From NCBI RefSeq assembly GCF_028736175.1, contig NZ_CP117880.1, positions 1,550,001-1,614,000 of the forward strand: a stretch of DNA of 64,000 nucleotides. The letters are read 5' to 3'. Origin of the DNA: Sphingobacterium oryzagri. GTDB taxonomy: Bacteria > Bacteroidota > Bacteroidia > Sphingobacteriales > Sphingobacteriaceae. Below, piece by piece: positions 35,807 through 44,632 of the stretch (the stretch's first letter is position 1; every line of letters begins with the position of its first letter). Made by a program: the position numbers and the translations under genes. The notes below the pieces were generated by a model. It saw nothing but the letters and a program-made list of their open reading frames with translations. It searched no databases and was not told where the DNA came from.

Positions 35807-37642
35807 ATGGGTTTTAAAAAAGTTATCATGGCGGCGGCGTTTGTCGTTCAATTTTTAGGAACTACACAGGCGCAGACAGAAACCGCGCAAGTGGCCGCAG
35901 ATAAGATGGCTTGGTTTGAACAAGCTAAATTGGGGATTTTTATCCATTGGGGGATTTATTCCGTTAACGGTATATCTGAATCCTGGTCTTTTTTTAATAA
36001 TTATATCAGTCATGCGAATTACTTAAAACAGCTGGATGGCTTCTCTGCATCAAATTACCGACCACAAACTTGGGTCGATTTGATAAAAGCATCGGGCGCA
36101 AAGTATGCTGTTATCACGGCCAAACATCACGACGGAATCGCCCTTTGGGATTCCAAGGCGACTCATGCACTCACAACTACACAACATGCCTCAGCAAAAA
36201 GAGACCTGTTGACTCCGTTTGTTCAAGACTTAAAAAAGTCAGGCTTAAAAACGGGAATTTATTTTTCCTTACCCGATTGGAGTCATCCGTATTACGATGT
36301 GGAAACCCGTCTGAAAAAACGTTATGTGCTGCATGATGATCGTGACCGCTGGGCGAATTATGTCAATTATTATCAGCAGCAGTTAACCGAATTGTCGACG
36401 CAGTTTGCACCTGATCTGCTTTGGTTTGACGGCGATTGGGAGCACAATGCGCAAGAATGGCAGGCTTCGCAAACGCTTGCGCTTTTGCGAAAATACAATC
36501 CGAACATTATCGTCAACTCTCGTTTGAACAATCATGGTGATTATGAAACGCCCGAACAGGGTGTTCCGGTGGTCAGGCCCGCGGATAAACATTGGGAATT
36601 GTGTTACACGATGAATGACTCCTGGGGTTATCAGCCTTTTGATACACACTATAAAACGCCCAACATGATTATTCGTACGTTGATCGATTGCATCGCGATG
36701 GGTGGTAATCTGCTGTTGGATATCGGACCAAAGGCCGATGGTTCGCTGGCTGAAGAGCAAGTTCATATACTTCAAGAGCTTGGTCGCTGGACAAAAAAGC
36801 ACGCGGAGGCTATTTACGAAACCCGAGCCGGAATTTCCCAGCGTTTTATACAAGATAAAACTGCTTTTTCAACCGATGGCAAAACATTGTTTATCTATGT
36901 CGACGCGATTAAAGATGGTTTACTACTAGAGGGAATATCAACGCCGCCAAAAGAGATTAATGTAGTAGGACAAAAGAAAACGCTGGCGTTTAAGCAGGAT
37001 GCTGCGGGTATACACATCGATTTGAAATCGGTGATATTCGATCCGGTAGCTACGGTTGTAGCTGTCACATTTGACCAGCCGCCTGTATTCACGGAAAAAG
37101 ATAAGCCCGCTGTAGATCTCTCGACCGTTTTCGAGCAAAAAGATGATAAAGCAGCAATAGCAGCTATCGTGCAGGCCACTGCGGCGGGCGATAATCTTTT
37201 TCAAGGAAAACTTACGGAAGACGGCGCCTTCGTTGATCGGCAATTGATGGGTTTGGATACTAATTTGCGCGCGTGGATTAGTAAACATGCTGAAGTTTTA
37301 AGTGTTGCCGGAGAGGGAATAGCTACCGGGCATTACGCAGGACACACGGCTTTGTCGCAAGACAAACAAACGCTGTATCTTTTTGTGGAAGGCCAGCCTA
37401 CCGGACCCATTGCCATAAAAGGTCTGAACAATACTATTGCGCGTATCCGTATCGTTGGCGAGGGCTCGATGCTGCAACATCAGGTTTTCAATAAATTATA
37501 TTGGAGTGAAATTCCCGGGATCGTGTATATAGACATTCCGAAAGAACGCTTAGATCAACAGATGACGATTATTGCCGTGCTGCTGGATAAGCCTATCGCG
37601 CTCTATCGTGAAAAAGTTGGAGCAATAGAGAGTAATCTCTAA
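35807..37642 (+). CDS. Alpha-L-fucosidase (GH29)
   Basis: A 611-residue secreted glycosidase. After the signal peptide (ending near T-Q-A-Q) the GH29 barrel begins: W-F-E-Q-A-K-L-G-I-F-I-H-W-G-I-Y-S-V. H-H-D-G-I-A-L-W follows near residue 106, the nucleophile Asp is in L-L-W-F-D-G-D-W-E-H near residue 208, and G-G-N-L-L-L-D-I-G-P-K-A-D-G near residue 302. The last 250 residues hold two beta-sandwich-like parts with similar strands (D-G-K-T-L-F-I-Y-V and D-K-Q-T-L-Y-L-F-V), longer than a minimal GH29. It releases fucose from glycans. It is not inside a visible utilisation locus. Confidence 0.95.
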   Translation: MGFKKVIMAAAFVVQFLGTTQAQTETAQVAADKMAWFEQAKLGIFIHWGIYSVNGISESWSFFNNYISHANYLKQLDGFSASNYRPQTWVDLIKASGAKYAVITAKHHDGIALWDSKATHALTTTQHASAKRDLLTPFVQDLKKSGLKTGIYFSLPDWSHPYYDVETRLKKRYVLHDDRDRWANYVNYYQQQLTELSTQFAPDLLWFDGDWEHNAQEWQASQTLALLRKYNPNIIVNSRLNNHGDYETPEQGVPVVRPADKHWELCYTMNDSWGYQPFDTHYKTPNMIIRTLIDCIAMGGNLLLDIGPKADGSLAEEQVHILQELGRWTKKHAEAIYETRAGISQRFIQDKTAFSTDGKTLFIYVDAIKDGLLLEGISTPPKEINVVGQKKTLAFKQDAAGIHIDLKSVIFDPVATVVAVTFDQPPVFTEKDKPAVDLSTVFEQKDDKAAIAAIVQATAAGDNLFQGKLTEDGAFVDRQLMGLDTNLRAWISKHAEVLSVAGEGIATGHYAGHTALSQDKQTLYLFVEGQPTGPIAIKGLNNTIARIRIVGEGSMLQHQVFNKLYWSEIPGIVYIDIPKERLDQQMTIIAVLLDKPIALYREKVGAIESNL

Positions 37643-37671
37643 AACTTTTCCAGCTTTTGTAAAACTCGCTT

Positions 37672-38187
37672 TTACTGTTCGATAAATATGCCCATTTTCT
37701 TGCGGATAATGCGGATAAAATAAGCTGAGGTAACGACAATTGTTAGTCCGATCAGGCAGCCGATACCTACCGAAGCAAAACGCAATATGGGCGTGTAGGA
37801 GAGTTCTTCTTGGTGCGGCTGAATCATGATGATGATCAAAGCGACAACGGCCACACGCGCCATATTCATAATGTTGAAGAAACGGCAGACTAATATGGTG
37901 ACTAACATACCGATCACGATCATGTATAGGGCGTTTCCGTTGATCAAAATACATAATAAGGCTACGAACGAGCCGACAAAATTCGATTTAAAACGTTCGA
38001 TTGATAGGCGCCTGGAATCGTTTTCTTCAGGAGAAATGACGAGCATGATCGAAAGTAATGACCAAAAAAGCTCAAAGTGGACAAAGCGGTTATAGAGTAC
38101 GTAGCCGATAGAGAAACCAATGAGACAGCGCAACATATAGATGAGGACGGGCGAGGATATGCTTCTTCTAATAAGACGATTAATCAT
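37672..38187 (-). CDS. FUSC-like small membrane protein
   Basis: A 171-residue integral membrane protein with four to five hydrophobic segments. Y-M-L-R-C-L-I-G-F-S-I-G-Y-V-L-Y, then F-W-S-L-L-S-I-M-L-V-I-S-P-E, resembles the first repeat of the fusaric-acid-resistance (FUSC) / aromatic acid exporter family, and R-R-L-S-I-E-R-F-K-S-N-F-V-G-S fits the FUSC loop. It is much shorter than full-length FUSC proteins and represents a single membrane half. Starts at 38208 and 38187 are both possible; 38187 has a purine-rich stretch before it. Confidence 0.75.
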   Translation of the reverse strand: MINRLIRRSISSPVLIYMLRCLIGFSIGYVLYNRFVHFELFWSLLSIMLVISPEENDSRRLSIERFKSNFVGSFVALLCILINGNALYMIVIGMLVTILVCRFFNIMNMARVAVVALIIIMIQPHQEELSYTPILRFASVGIGCLIGLTIVVTSAYFIRIIRKKMGIFIEQ

Positions 38188-38312
38188 TTTTATCTTGTTC
38201 TTTAGCAAACCGGGAGGTATACTGCCAATGCATTATGGGGCACAAAGTTAATCTATTTAGCCTAGATGCTGCAAGCTTCCGGGCGATAATTTTTGCCGAT
38301 TGCTTGTTAAGC

Positions 38313-38347
38313 AAAAACGGCAAGCGTTTTTTTGCGCTTGCCGTTTT
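38313..38347 (-). terminator. Rho-independent terminator of lon
   Basis: AAAACGGCAAGCG / CGCTTGCCGTTTT with loop TTTTTTTG is followed in the minus direction by a T-run. It lies six bases after the lon stop codon. Confidence 0.9.
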
Positions 38348-38353
38348 AGTTTA

Positions 38354-40825
38354 TTATACTGCCTGTTCTAATTTTATCGACAGGTCCTTTGGTCTTTTTA
38401 CTTGTTGTCTTAATAACGCGAGATCAATTACTTCGGCCATTTTGGTCACATAGTGAAAGGTCAAATCTTTGATGTAATCTTCCTTGATTTCCAAAATATC
38501 TTTCTCGTTTGCTTTGCAGAGAATGATTTCTTTAATGTTCGCCCGTTTTGCGGCTAATATCTTCTCTTTGATTCCACCAACAGGAAGCACCCTGCCGCGC
38601 AACGTTATTTCGCCTGTCATGGCCAGTTTTTCTTTCACTTTGCGCTGCGTAAACAAGGAAGTTAGCGCAGTAAGCATCGTAATACCGGCGGACGGGCCAT
38701 CTTTTGGCGTAGCGCCCGCAGGTACGTGTACATTGACGTCCCAACGGTCAAAAACTTTGTAATCTATCGCAAATTCTTCCGCATGCGAACGCAAGTAAGC
38801 CATAGCAATTGCGGCCGATTCTTTCATCACATCGCCTAAATTTCCCGTTAGGCTTAATTTGCCTTTGCCCGGGCTTAGGCTCGACTCGATAAATAAAATA
38901 TCACCACCGACCGACGTCCAGGCCAAACCTGTTACTACACCAGCCACTTCATTATCTTCATATAAATCTTTATCGAAAATAGGCGCTCCTAAAATTTCTT
39001 CCGTCATGGCCGGGTCGACCTTCGCGCTATGTTCTTTTTCCATCACAATACGCGTAGCGATACCGCGCACGATTGATCCGATTTTTTTCTCTAGTCCGCG
39101 CACACCCGATTCACGCGTGTATTCTTCAATAATCTTTTCAAACATCTTATTGGTGAGGTTGACATCTTTTTTCGTCAAGCCATGCACTTCAAGCTGCTTA
39201 GGAAGTAAGTGTTTTTTGGCGATCTCGATCTTTTCTTCGATCGTATAGCCATTTACTTCGATAATTTCCATACGATCCAGCAATGCCGGTTGTATACCAC
39301 TCAGCGAATTGGCGGTTGCAATAAACATCACTTTGGAAAGATCGTATTCCATTTCCACGTAATGATCGTAAAAGTTGGTGTTTTGCTCCGGATCCAGTAC
39401 TTCCAAAAGTGCCGAGGATGGATCGCCTTTGAAGTCTGCGCCCAGCTTGTCGATTTCGTCTAAAACAAATACCGGATTTGAAGCACCAGCCTTTTTCAAT
39501 GATTGGATAATGCGACCGGGCATCGCACCGATGTACGTTTTTCGGTGTCCGCGTATTTCTGCCTCATCGCGTACGCCGCCAAGAGCCATACGTGTATATT
39601 TTCTGCCCAAGGCCTTTGCGATCGATTTGCCGAGCGATGTTTTACCAACGCCGGGAGGGCCAACCAAACAAAGGATTGGGGCTTTCATGTTATTTTTAAG
39701 CTTAAGAACAGCCAGATATTCGATAATCCGCTGCTTAACTTTTTCTAATCCGTAATGATCTTTGTCCAGGATTTTTACCGCTCTGTTTAAATCAAAATTA
39801 TCTTTGGTGTAATCCCCCCAAGGTAAATCGAGTAGCAATTCCAGGTAATTGATCTGTACCGAATAATCTGCAGCCGCCGGATTGATGCGGCCTAGTTTCT
39901 CCAATTCCTTCGCAAAATGCTTTTGTACATCTACTGGCCATTTCTTGCTTTTTGCACGTTTTTGAAGCTCCTGCATTTCTAGATCGGGCGTGTTGCCACC
40001 CAATTCTTCCTGAATAGTTTTCAGCTGTTGGTTAAGGAAATAGTCACGTTGCTGCTTGTCCAGATCAATACGAACCTTGTTTTGGATTTGATTTTTAAGC
40101 TCCAATAGTTGAATCTCTGTGGTCAAGTGCTCCAAAAGGTTTTTTGCGCGTTTCACAAAGTCCTTAGTTTCTAGAAGCGTTTGCTTTTGCTCGGTTTCTA
40201 ACGACATGTTGGACGAAATGAAATTGACCAAAAACGTTGGGCTTTCGATGTTTTTTATCGCTAGGCCAGCTTCGCTAGGTAAATTGGGCGATAACTGAAT
40301 AATCTGCAAGGCCAGTTCTTTGATAGAAGAGATCAAGGCCTTGAATTCGCGATTGGCAATTTTGGGTTTATCTTCAGGCACGCGCTCTACTTTTGCCTTC
40401 AGGTAAGGCTCGGTGCTTAGCATTTCGGTTATCCGAAAGCGCTGTTTTCCCTGTATGATCACCGTTGTGTTGCCATCAGGCATTTGCAATATTTTGATGA
40501 TATTGGCTACCGTACCGATCTTATGAAGCTGATCTGCCGTAGGTTCTTCAATATTCATATCTTTTTGAGATACCACACCAATAGTACGATCGCCTTTATA
40601 AGCCTCTTTGATCAGCTTGATAGATTTGTCGCGACCAACAGTAATTGGAATAACAACACCCGGAAAAAGTACTGTGTTGCGCAACGGAAGGATAGGAAGA
40701 ATTTCTGGTATATCCGCTTTGCTCATCTCCTCTTCATCCTGCGAGCTCAGCAACGGGAAAAATTCCGTGTCTTCGTTTATGACAGAAAGTACTTGGTTGA
40801 TATCAAATGTGTCGTTTTTATTCAT
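38354..40825 (-). CDS. lon: ATP-dependent protease Lon
   Basis: An 823-residue LonA-type protease. The N-terminal substrate domain starts I-L-P-I-L-P-L-R-N-T-V-L-F-P-G (about residues 42-56), preceded by an acidic extension of about 40 residues. The AAA+ domain has Walker A G-P-P-G-V-G-K-T-S (about 391-399) and Walker B P-V-F-V-L-D-E-I-D-K. The protease domain holds the Ser-Lys dyad in P-K-D-G-P-S-A-G-I-T-M and G-G-I-K-E-K-I-L-A-A-K. It degrades misfolded and regulatory proteins. A sigma-54-like sequence lies about 76 bases upstream. It is monocistronic. Confidence 0.97.
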   Translation of the reverse strand: MNKNDTFDINQVLSVINEDTEFFPLLSSQDEEEMSKADIPEILPILPLRNTVLFPGVVIPITVGRDKSIKLIKEAYKGDRTIGVVSQKDMNIEEPTADQLHKIGTVANIIKILQMPDGNTTVIIQGKQRFRITEMLSTEPYLKAKVERVPEDKPKIANREFKALISSIKELALQIIQLSPNLPSEAGLAIKNIESPTFLVNFISSNMSLETEQKQTLLETKDFVKRAKNLLEHLTTEIQLLELKNQIQNKVRIDLDKQQRDYFLNQQLKTIQEELGGNTPDLEMQELQKRAKSKKWPVDVQKHFAKELEKLGRINPAAADYSVQINYLELLLDLPWGDYTKDNFDLNRAVKILDKDHYGLEKVKQRIIEYLAVLKLKNNMKAPILCLVGPPGVGKTSLGKSIAKALGRKYTRMALGGVRDEAEIRGHRKTYIGAMPGRIIQSLKKAGASNPVFVLDEIDKLGADFKGDPSSALLEVLDPEQNTNFYDHYVEMEYDLSKVMFIATANSLSGIQPALLDRMEIIEVNGYTIEEKIEIAKKHLLPKQLEVHGLTKKDVNLTNKMFEKIIEEYTRESGVRGLEKKIGSIVRGIATRIVMEKEHSAKVDPAMTEEILGAPIFDKDLYEDNEVAGVVTGLAWTSVGGDILFIESSLSPGKGKLSLTGNLGDVMKESAAIAMAYLRSHAEEFAIDYKVFDRWDVNVHVPAGATPKDGPSAGITMLTALTSLFTQRKVKEKLAMTGEITLRGRVLPVGGIKEKILAAKRANIKEIILCKANEKDILEIKEDYIKDLTFHYVTKMAEVIDLALLRQQVKRPKDLSIKLEQAV

Positions 40826-40900
40826 ATATATATGTGCTCATCCGACAATATGTCAGATTTTTAGATAGTTTTTATGTTAACAAATTATTTACCCTATAAT

Positions 40901-40917
40901 TGCAAGAGCGATGCCAA
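40901..40917 (-). promoter_or_regulatory. Sigma-54-like -24/-12 element upstream of lon
   Basis: In the lon direction the sequence reads TTGGCATCGCTCTTGCA: GG, ten bases, then GC, matching the RpoN consensus TGGCAC-N5-TTGCW at all but one defined position. The implied start is near 40889, about 64 bases before the ATG. The same 302-base gap between lon and the TPR gene (40826-41127) holds no ORF and no clear TAnnTTTG box. No enhancer site for an activator was recognised. Confidence 0.4.
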
Positions 40918-41127
40918 CTTTAAAATTTGGTACTATTTATGTTAAGAAAGGTAATATCTCGTTTAATTTACGATATAAGTTAAACCGATAAGCATCGTAA
41001 AGGTCTAAAATGTGGAAATGTTTAAAACTTCGCTTTGCATCGTCTGCATATTTCACTGAGCTTTATACGAGCTTATGAATGAATTGTAAAATAGGAATAA
41101 AAAATTAGAATAGATAAATAAGAATAT

Positions 41128-41799
41128 ATGAAACGTAGATTTTTGAGTAATCAGTGGAAAGCGGTTAAGTTGGGCTTGGCATCAACTGCGCTTGCGTTAT
41201 TTACCTTAGCTGCTCAGGCACAAGATCAATCTCAACATAGTAACCCAAATGTCCGCTTAGGTCAAAAAGCGCTTTTAGATGGCGACTTTAAATCGGCAGC
41301 AACGCACTTGCAAAAAGCATTGCCATCAGAAGCTAATGATCCCGATGTACAATATTTATTGGGCTATTCACAGTTTCATAACGGTGAGTACACGAAAGCC
41401 ATCGAGACGTTTAAGAAAGTAATTGCACTGGATCCGAAACATACCTCTGCTTATTACTATAAGGCGAAAGCGAGCAACAATATGGCGGTAGGTGCAGCTA
41501 ACAAACTGGCGAACGGTGCGAAAGAGCAGTTGTTGAAAACAGCGATCGAAGACTACAGCAAAGCGATTGCAATCACGGCTAATGATGCAAAATTGTATCA
41601 AAACAGAGCGATAGCGTACCGCGATCTTGGTATTTTGACAGGCACATCCGGAGCAGCAAACTACGATAAAGCAAAAGCAGCTGACGCGTATAATAAAGCG
41701 GTATCGGATTATGAAAAGGTGCTTACCTACGATGCTTCACGTAAGGATATCCAAACGGAAGTTAAAAAAGCAAAAGTATACCGCGACAATTTAAAATAA
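41128..41799 (+). CDS. Exported tetratricopeptide repeat protein
   Basis: A 223-residue protein with a long signal peptide (basic start K-R-R, hydrophobic core, cleavage near A-Q-A-Q) and three to four TPR units. These include A-L-L-D-G-D-F-K-S-A-A-T-H-L-Q-K-A-L-P near residues 48-66, then Y-L-L-G-Y-S-Q-F-H-N-G-E-Y-T-K-A-I-E-T-F-K-K-V, then D-Y-S-K-A-I-A-I-T-A-N-D-A-K-L-Y-Q-N-R-A-I-A-Y. It is probably a periplasmic scaffold; no partner is nearby. A terminator and then repeat array 2 follow. Confidence 0.9.
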   Translation: MKRRFLSNQWKAVKLGLASTALALFTLAAQAQDQSQHSNPNVRLGQKALLDGDFKSAATHLQKALPSEANDPDVQYLLGYSQFHNGEYTKAIETFKKVIALDPKHTSAYYYKAKASNNMAVGAANKLANGAKEQLLKTAIEDYSKAIAITANDAKLYQNRAIAYRDLGILTGTSGAANYDKAKAADAYNKAVSDYEKVLTYDASRKDIQTEVKKAKVYRDNLK

Positions 41800-41880
41800 T
41801 CTACCAAATCGTCGATTATGTTTAGCATGCTTGCCTGCGTTGTGTAGGTTCGCATGATCGAAAATATAGTAACCTAGTAA

Positions 41881-41911
41881 GAAAGGCAACTTTAAAAAGT
41901 TGTCTTTTTTT
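41881..41911 (+). terminator. Rho-independent terminator after the TPR gene
   Basis: AAGGCAACTT / AAGTTGTCTT (one G-T pair) is followed by a run of seven T. It lies about 80 bases after the stop codon. Confidence 0.82.
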
Positions 41912-41918
41912 GTTTATC

Positions 41919-43665
41919 GCGGTTTGCGAAATCATGAACGCTCGCGTTATTAAACGCTGCTTGCATAATGTTATCAATATTTCATCAAGCGATGGCGCAA
42001 AAAACGGCGAAGTAAATACGTGAGTGCTTTTTCCCGCCGCACAAACCTTTCCGCCGCTCGCCGCGGCAAGGCCTTCCTTGGAAGAACCCAAGGAAGCAAG
42101 GTTCTCCTGTCTCCTGAAGGTGGTTTGTCGCACGAAGCCATCACGCACAAAGCAATATGCTCACAAAGCTGGAATAACATCGAAACCCTTACAGAGGGTT
42201 TCAATATGATTCCTAGGCTTTACCCTCAACGCAAAAAGCCCTCGCATATCGTTTTTTTCCACCACTACATGAGACATTTCAATTTATCGCTATGCGAAGT
42301 TGTGAACGCTTGCGTTAATAAACGCCATGCTATTGACGTCATCAACGTTTCATCAAGCGATGGAAAACAAGCAATTGACGCGGGATGTGCGATGGGAAGG
42401 CATGAGAAATTTTTATAAAAAATTCTTGTAAAATTTTTTATAAAAATTTCTAGTCTGCGCGTCAATTGGCTTGTGCGCGAGGGATTCGTGCGACAGATCG
42501 CCTCGATGAAACAAGGACTTTTTTGCATACCTTTTTGTGTTCAGACAAAAAGTATTGCCCTGTTCCGGCGAGGGACAAAAACGACATGCGACTCCGCTGG
42601 AGTCGAAATAACAAATCATGTCAATTTGCTATACATATATGACCTCGCCGAGGTCAACTGTTTTTACAAGCGCTATGCGAAGTTGTGAACGCTAGCGTTA
42701 TCAAACGCTAGCAAACAACGTCATCAACTTTTCATCAAGCGATGGAAAAAACAAGCAATTGACGCAGGATATGTGAGGGGAAGGCATGAGAAATTGTTAT
42801 AAAAAATTCTAGTAAAATTTTTTATCACAATTTCTAGCCTGGGCGGCAATTGGCTTGTGCGCGACGGATTCATGCGGAAGATCGCCTCGATGAAACAAGG
42901 ACTTTTTTGCATACCTTTTTGTGTCCAGACAAAAAGTATTGCCCCGTCCCGGCGAGGGACAAAAAAGTATGTCGAAACGATCATTTCCCTCCCACAAACC
43001 TTTCCGCCGCTCGCCGCGGCAAGGCCTTCCTTTTTTTCTTGATAAAAAAAGGAAGCAAAAAAATCAAGGCTAGGATTCTTAATGCTATCACGAACACTAA
43101 TAACCTAAACCATCCGAAACTCGCTACGCTCAAACAGCGGATGCTTTTCAACGGTTATTACCATTCGCGATCACGCAGTCGAATCCAAGGCCATTTTTGA
43201 TAAACGCTTTGCAAAGTTGTGAGCGCAACCATCAAGCAGCGCTCCGCGATTGACGTCATCAACGTTTCATCAAGCGATGGGAGACAAGCAATTGACGCAG
43301 GATTTGCGATGGGAAGGCATGAGAAATTGTTATAAAAAATTCTTGTAAAATTTTTTATAACAATTTCTAGCCTGGGCGGCAATTGGCTTGTGTGGGAAGG
43401 ATTTGTGCGAAAGATCGCCTCGATGAAACAAGGACTTTTTTGATTACTTTTTGTGTCCAGACAAAAAGTATTGCCCCGTCCCGGCGAGGGATAAAAACGA
43501 CATGCGACTCCGCTGGAGTCTAAAAACAAAATTACCATCTTTTGCTATACGTATATGACCTCGCTGAGCTCAATAACCAACTATTCACTATCCTTGATCA
43601 CGACCTCGAATCCAAGGCCATTTTTTGTAAACGCTTTATAAAGAAGTGAACGCTTGCGTCAATAT
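41919..43665 (-). repeat. Composite palindromic repeat array 2 (about 1.7 kb, inverted relative to array 1)
   Basis: The same modules as the array at 10.4-13.2 kb, read on the minus strand: one full module c (42038-42280) and one truncated c (42986-43033). Module d is at 42481-42575, 42866-42959 and 43399-43490, and hairpin e at 42402-42451, 42789-42835 and 43322-43368. Module g is at 42585-42656 and 43494-43572, with f and b between. Two pieces are found only here: GAATCCAAGGCCATTTTT followed by a GTAAACGCTTT-like link, at about 43185 and 43607, and a mixed stretch at 43050-43170. Copies are more diverged than in array 1. No stable ORF. It sits between the TPR and superoxide dismutase genes. 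Confidence 0.92.
42038..42280 (-). repeat. Module c, copy in array 2
   Basis: Read on the minus strand it matches the three copies of array 1. The inner hairpin is GAAACCC-TCTGTAA-GGGTTTC instead of GAAATCC-CCTGTAA-GGATTTC: both arms changed so the pair is kept. The second palindrome (CTTCCTTGG / CCAAGGAAG) is intact. Confidence 0.92.
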
Positions 43666-43825
43666 ATATTGTCTTTTAATTTATTTAGAAACGACAAACA
43701 CAAGTCCAGATATTATCGTTAATTTAGCCTGTGCTGTACGCGTCACAACGGCTGCTTATGGCAGCGCGGATGTGAAATATAGATTGTAACAAAGAAAAAA
43801 TACATCAATTTACAGATATCAAAAA

Positions 43826-44545
43826 ATGAAAAATAGAAGAACGTTCATCAAAAATGGTCTTGGCTTAGCAGCCGGCATCGCCATTGCCAAGGTAAGCCAC
43901 GGTAGTTCCCTACTAGGAGCAGATAAGTCATACGCCTTTCAATTTCAACAAGAAACGTTAAGCTATGCATTTAACGCGCTAGAGCCGGCAATCGATGCAC
44001 AAACCATGCAGATCCATTATGAGCGCCATTACGGAACGTATGTAAAAACCGCCAACGAAGCACTTACCGCAGAAGCGGCCTCTGTAAAAGATGCAGCATC
44101 GCTTTTCGCTAATATAGATAAATACAGTGCAAAACTGCGGAATAACGCCGGTGGCGCTTATAACCACGCGATGTTTTGGAAATCGCTGCGTGCACCGCAG
44201 GCAGACAATAAGCCGACAGGAACCTTAGCGGCGGCTATTGATCGCGATTTTGGCGGCTTAGCCCAATTTAAGGAAGCCTTTGCGAAAGCAGCAACACAAC
44301 AATTTGGCTCGGGTTGGGCGTGGTTGGTGCTAGATGCTGGTAAGTTAAAAATAGGCGGAACGCCGAACCAAGACAATCCTTTGATGAAAGGCGTGGCCGT
44401 ACAAGGCAAACCACTTTTAGGTTTAGATGTATGGGAACATGCATACTACTTGAAATACCAAAATAAACGTCCAGATTATGTGGCGAGTTTCTGGTCCATT
44501 GTCAATTGGGATCAAGTTCAAAAGCATTTTGACAATAAGAAATAA
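43826..44545 (+). CDS. Superoxide dismutase (Fe/Mn), Tat-exported
   Basis: A 239-residue protein. The N-terminus M-K-N-R-R-T-F-I-K-N-G-L-G-L-A-A-G is a twin-arginine signal, so the folded metalloenzyme is probably exported to the periplasm. The dismutase part has all four metal ligands: His in M-Q-I-H-Y-E-R-H-Y (about residue 66), His in G-G-A-Y-N-H-A-M-F-W-K-S-L (about residue 114), and Asp and His in L-D-V-W-E-H-A-Y-Y-L-K-Y (about residues 201-205). Fe versus Mn cannot be decided. It is a single gene; the promoter region borders repeat array 2. Confidence 0.94.
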   Translation: MKNRRTFIKNGLGLAAGIAIAKVSHGSSLLGADKSYAFQFQQETLSYAFNALEPAIDAQTMQIHYERHYGTYVKTANEALTAEAASVKDAASLFANIDKYSAKLRNNAGGAYNHAMFWKSLRAPQADNKPTGTLAAAIDRDFGGLAQFKEAFAKAATQQFGSGWAWLVLDAGKLKIGGTPNQDNPLMKGVAVQGKPLLGLDVWEHAYYLKYQNKRPDYVASFWSIVNWDQVQKHFDNKK

Positions 44546-44595
44546 AAAAGCCCTCGTTTGCGCTTCCGGCTAGGCCGTTTCAGCGTAAACGAGGG
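44546..44595 (-). terminator. Rho-independent terminator of the downstream lipoprotein gene
   Basis: The stem CCCTCGTTT / AAACGAGGG with a 27-base apical part has a T-run only in the minus direction. It serves the lipoprotein gene at 44633-45295 and abuts the dismutase stop codon. Confidence 0.75.
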
Positions 44596-44632
44596 ATATG
44601 TTGCTCCTGCCTCTTTGGTGTTTACATCCTAT

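Noticed and set aside
41822..43538. ORFs inside array 2 (for example 42020-42418 +, 43158-43538 -)
   Set aside because: Same repeat modules in inverted orientation; the ORFs are not collinear with those of array 1 beyond module edges.
44546..44595. Terminator for the superoxide dismutase gene
   Set aside because: The stem has no T-run in the plus direction but has one in the minus direction, so it was assigned to the lipoprotein gene on the other strand.
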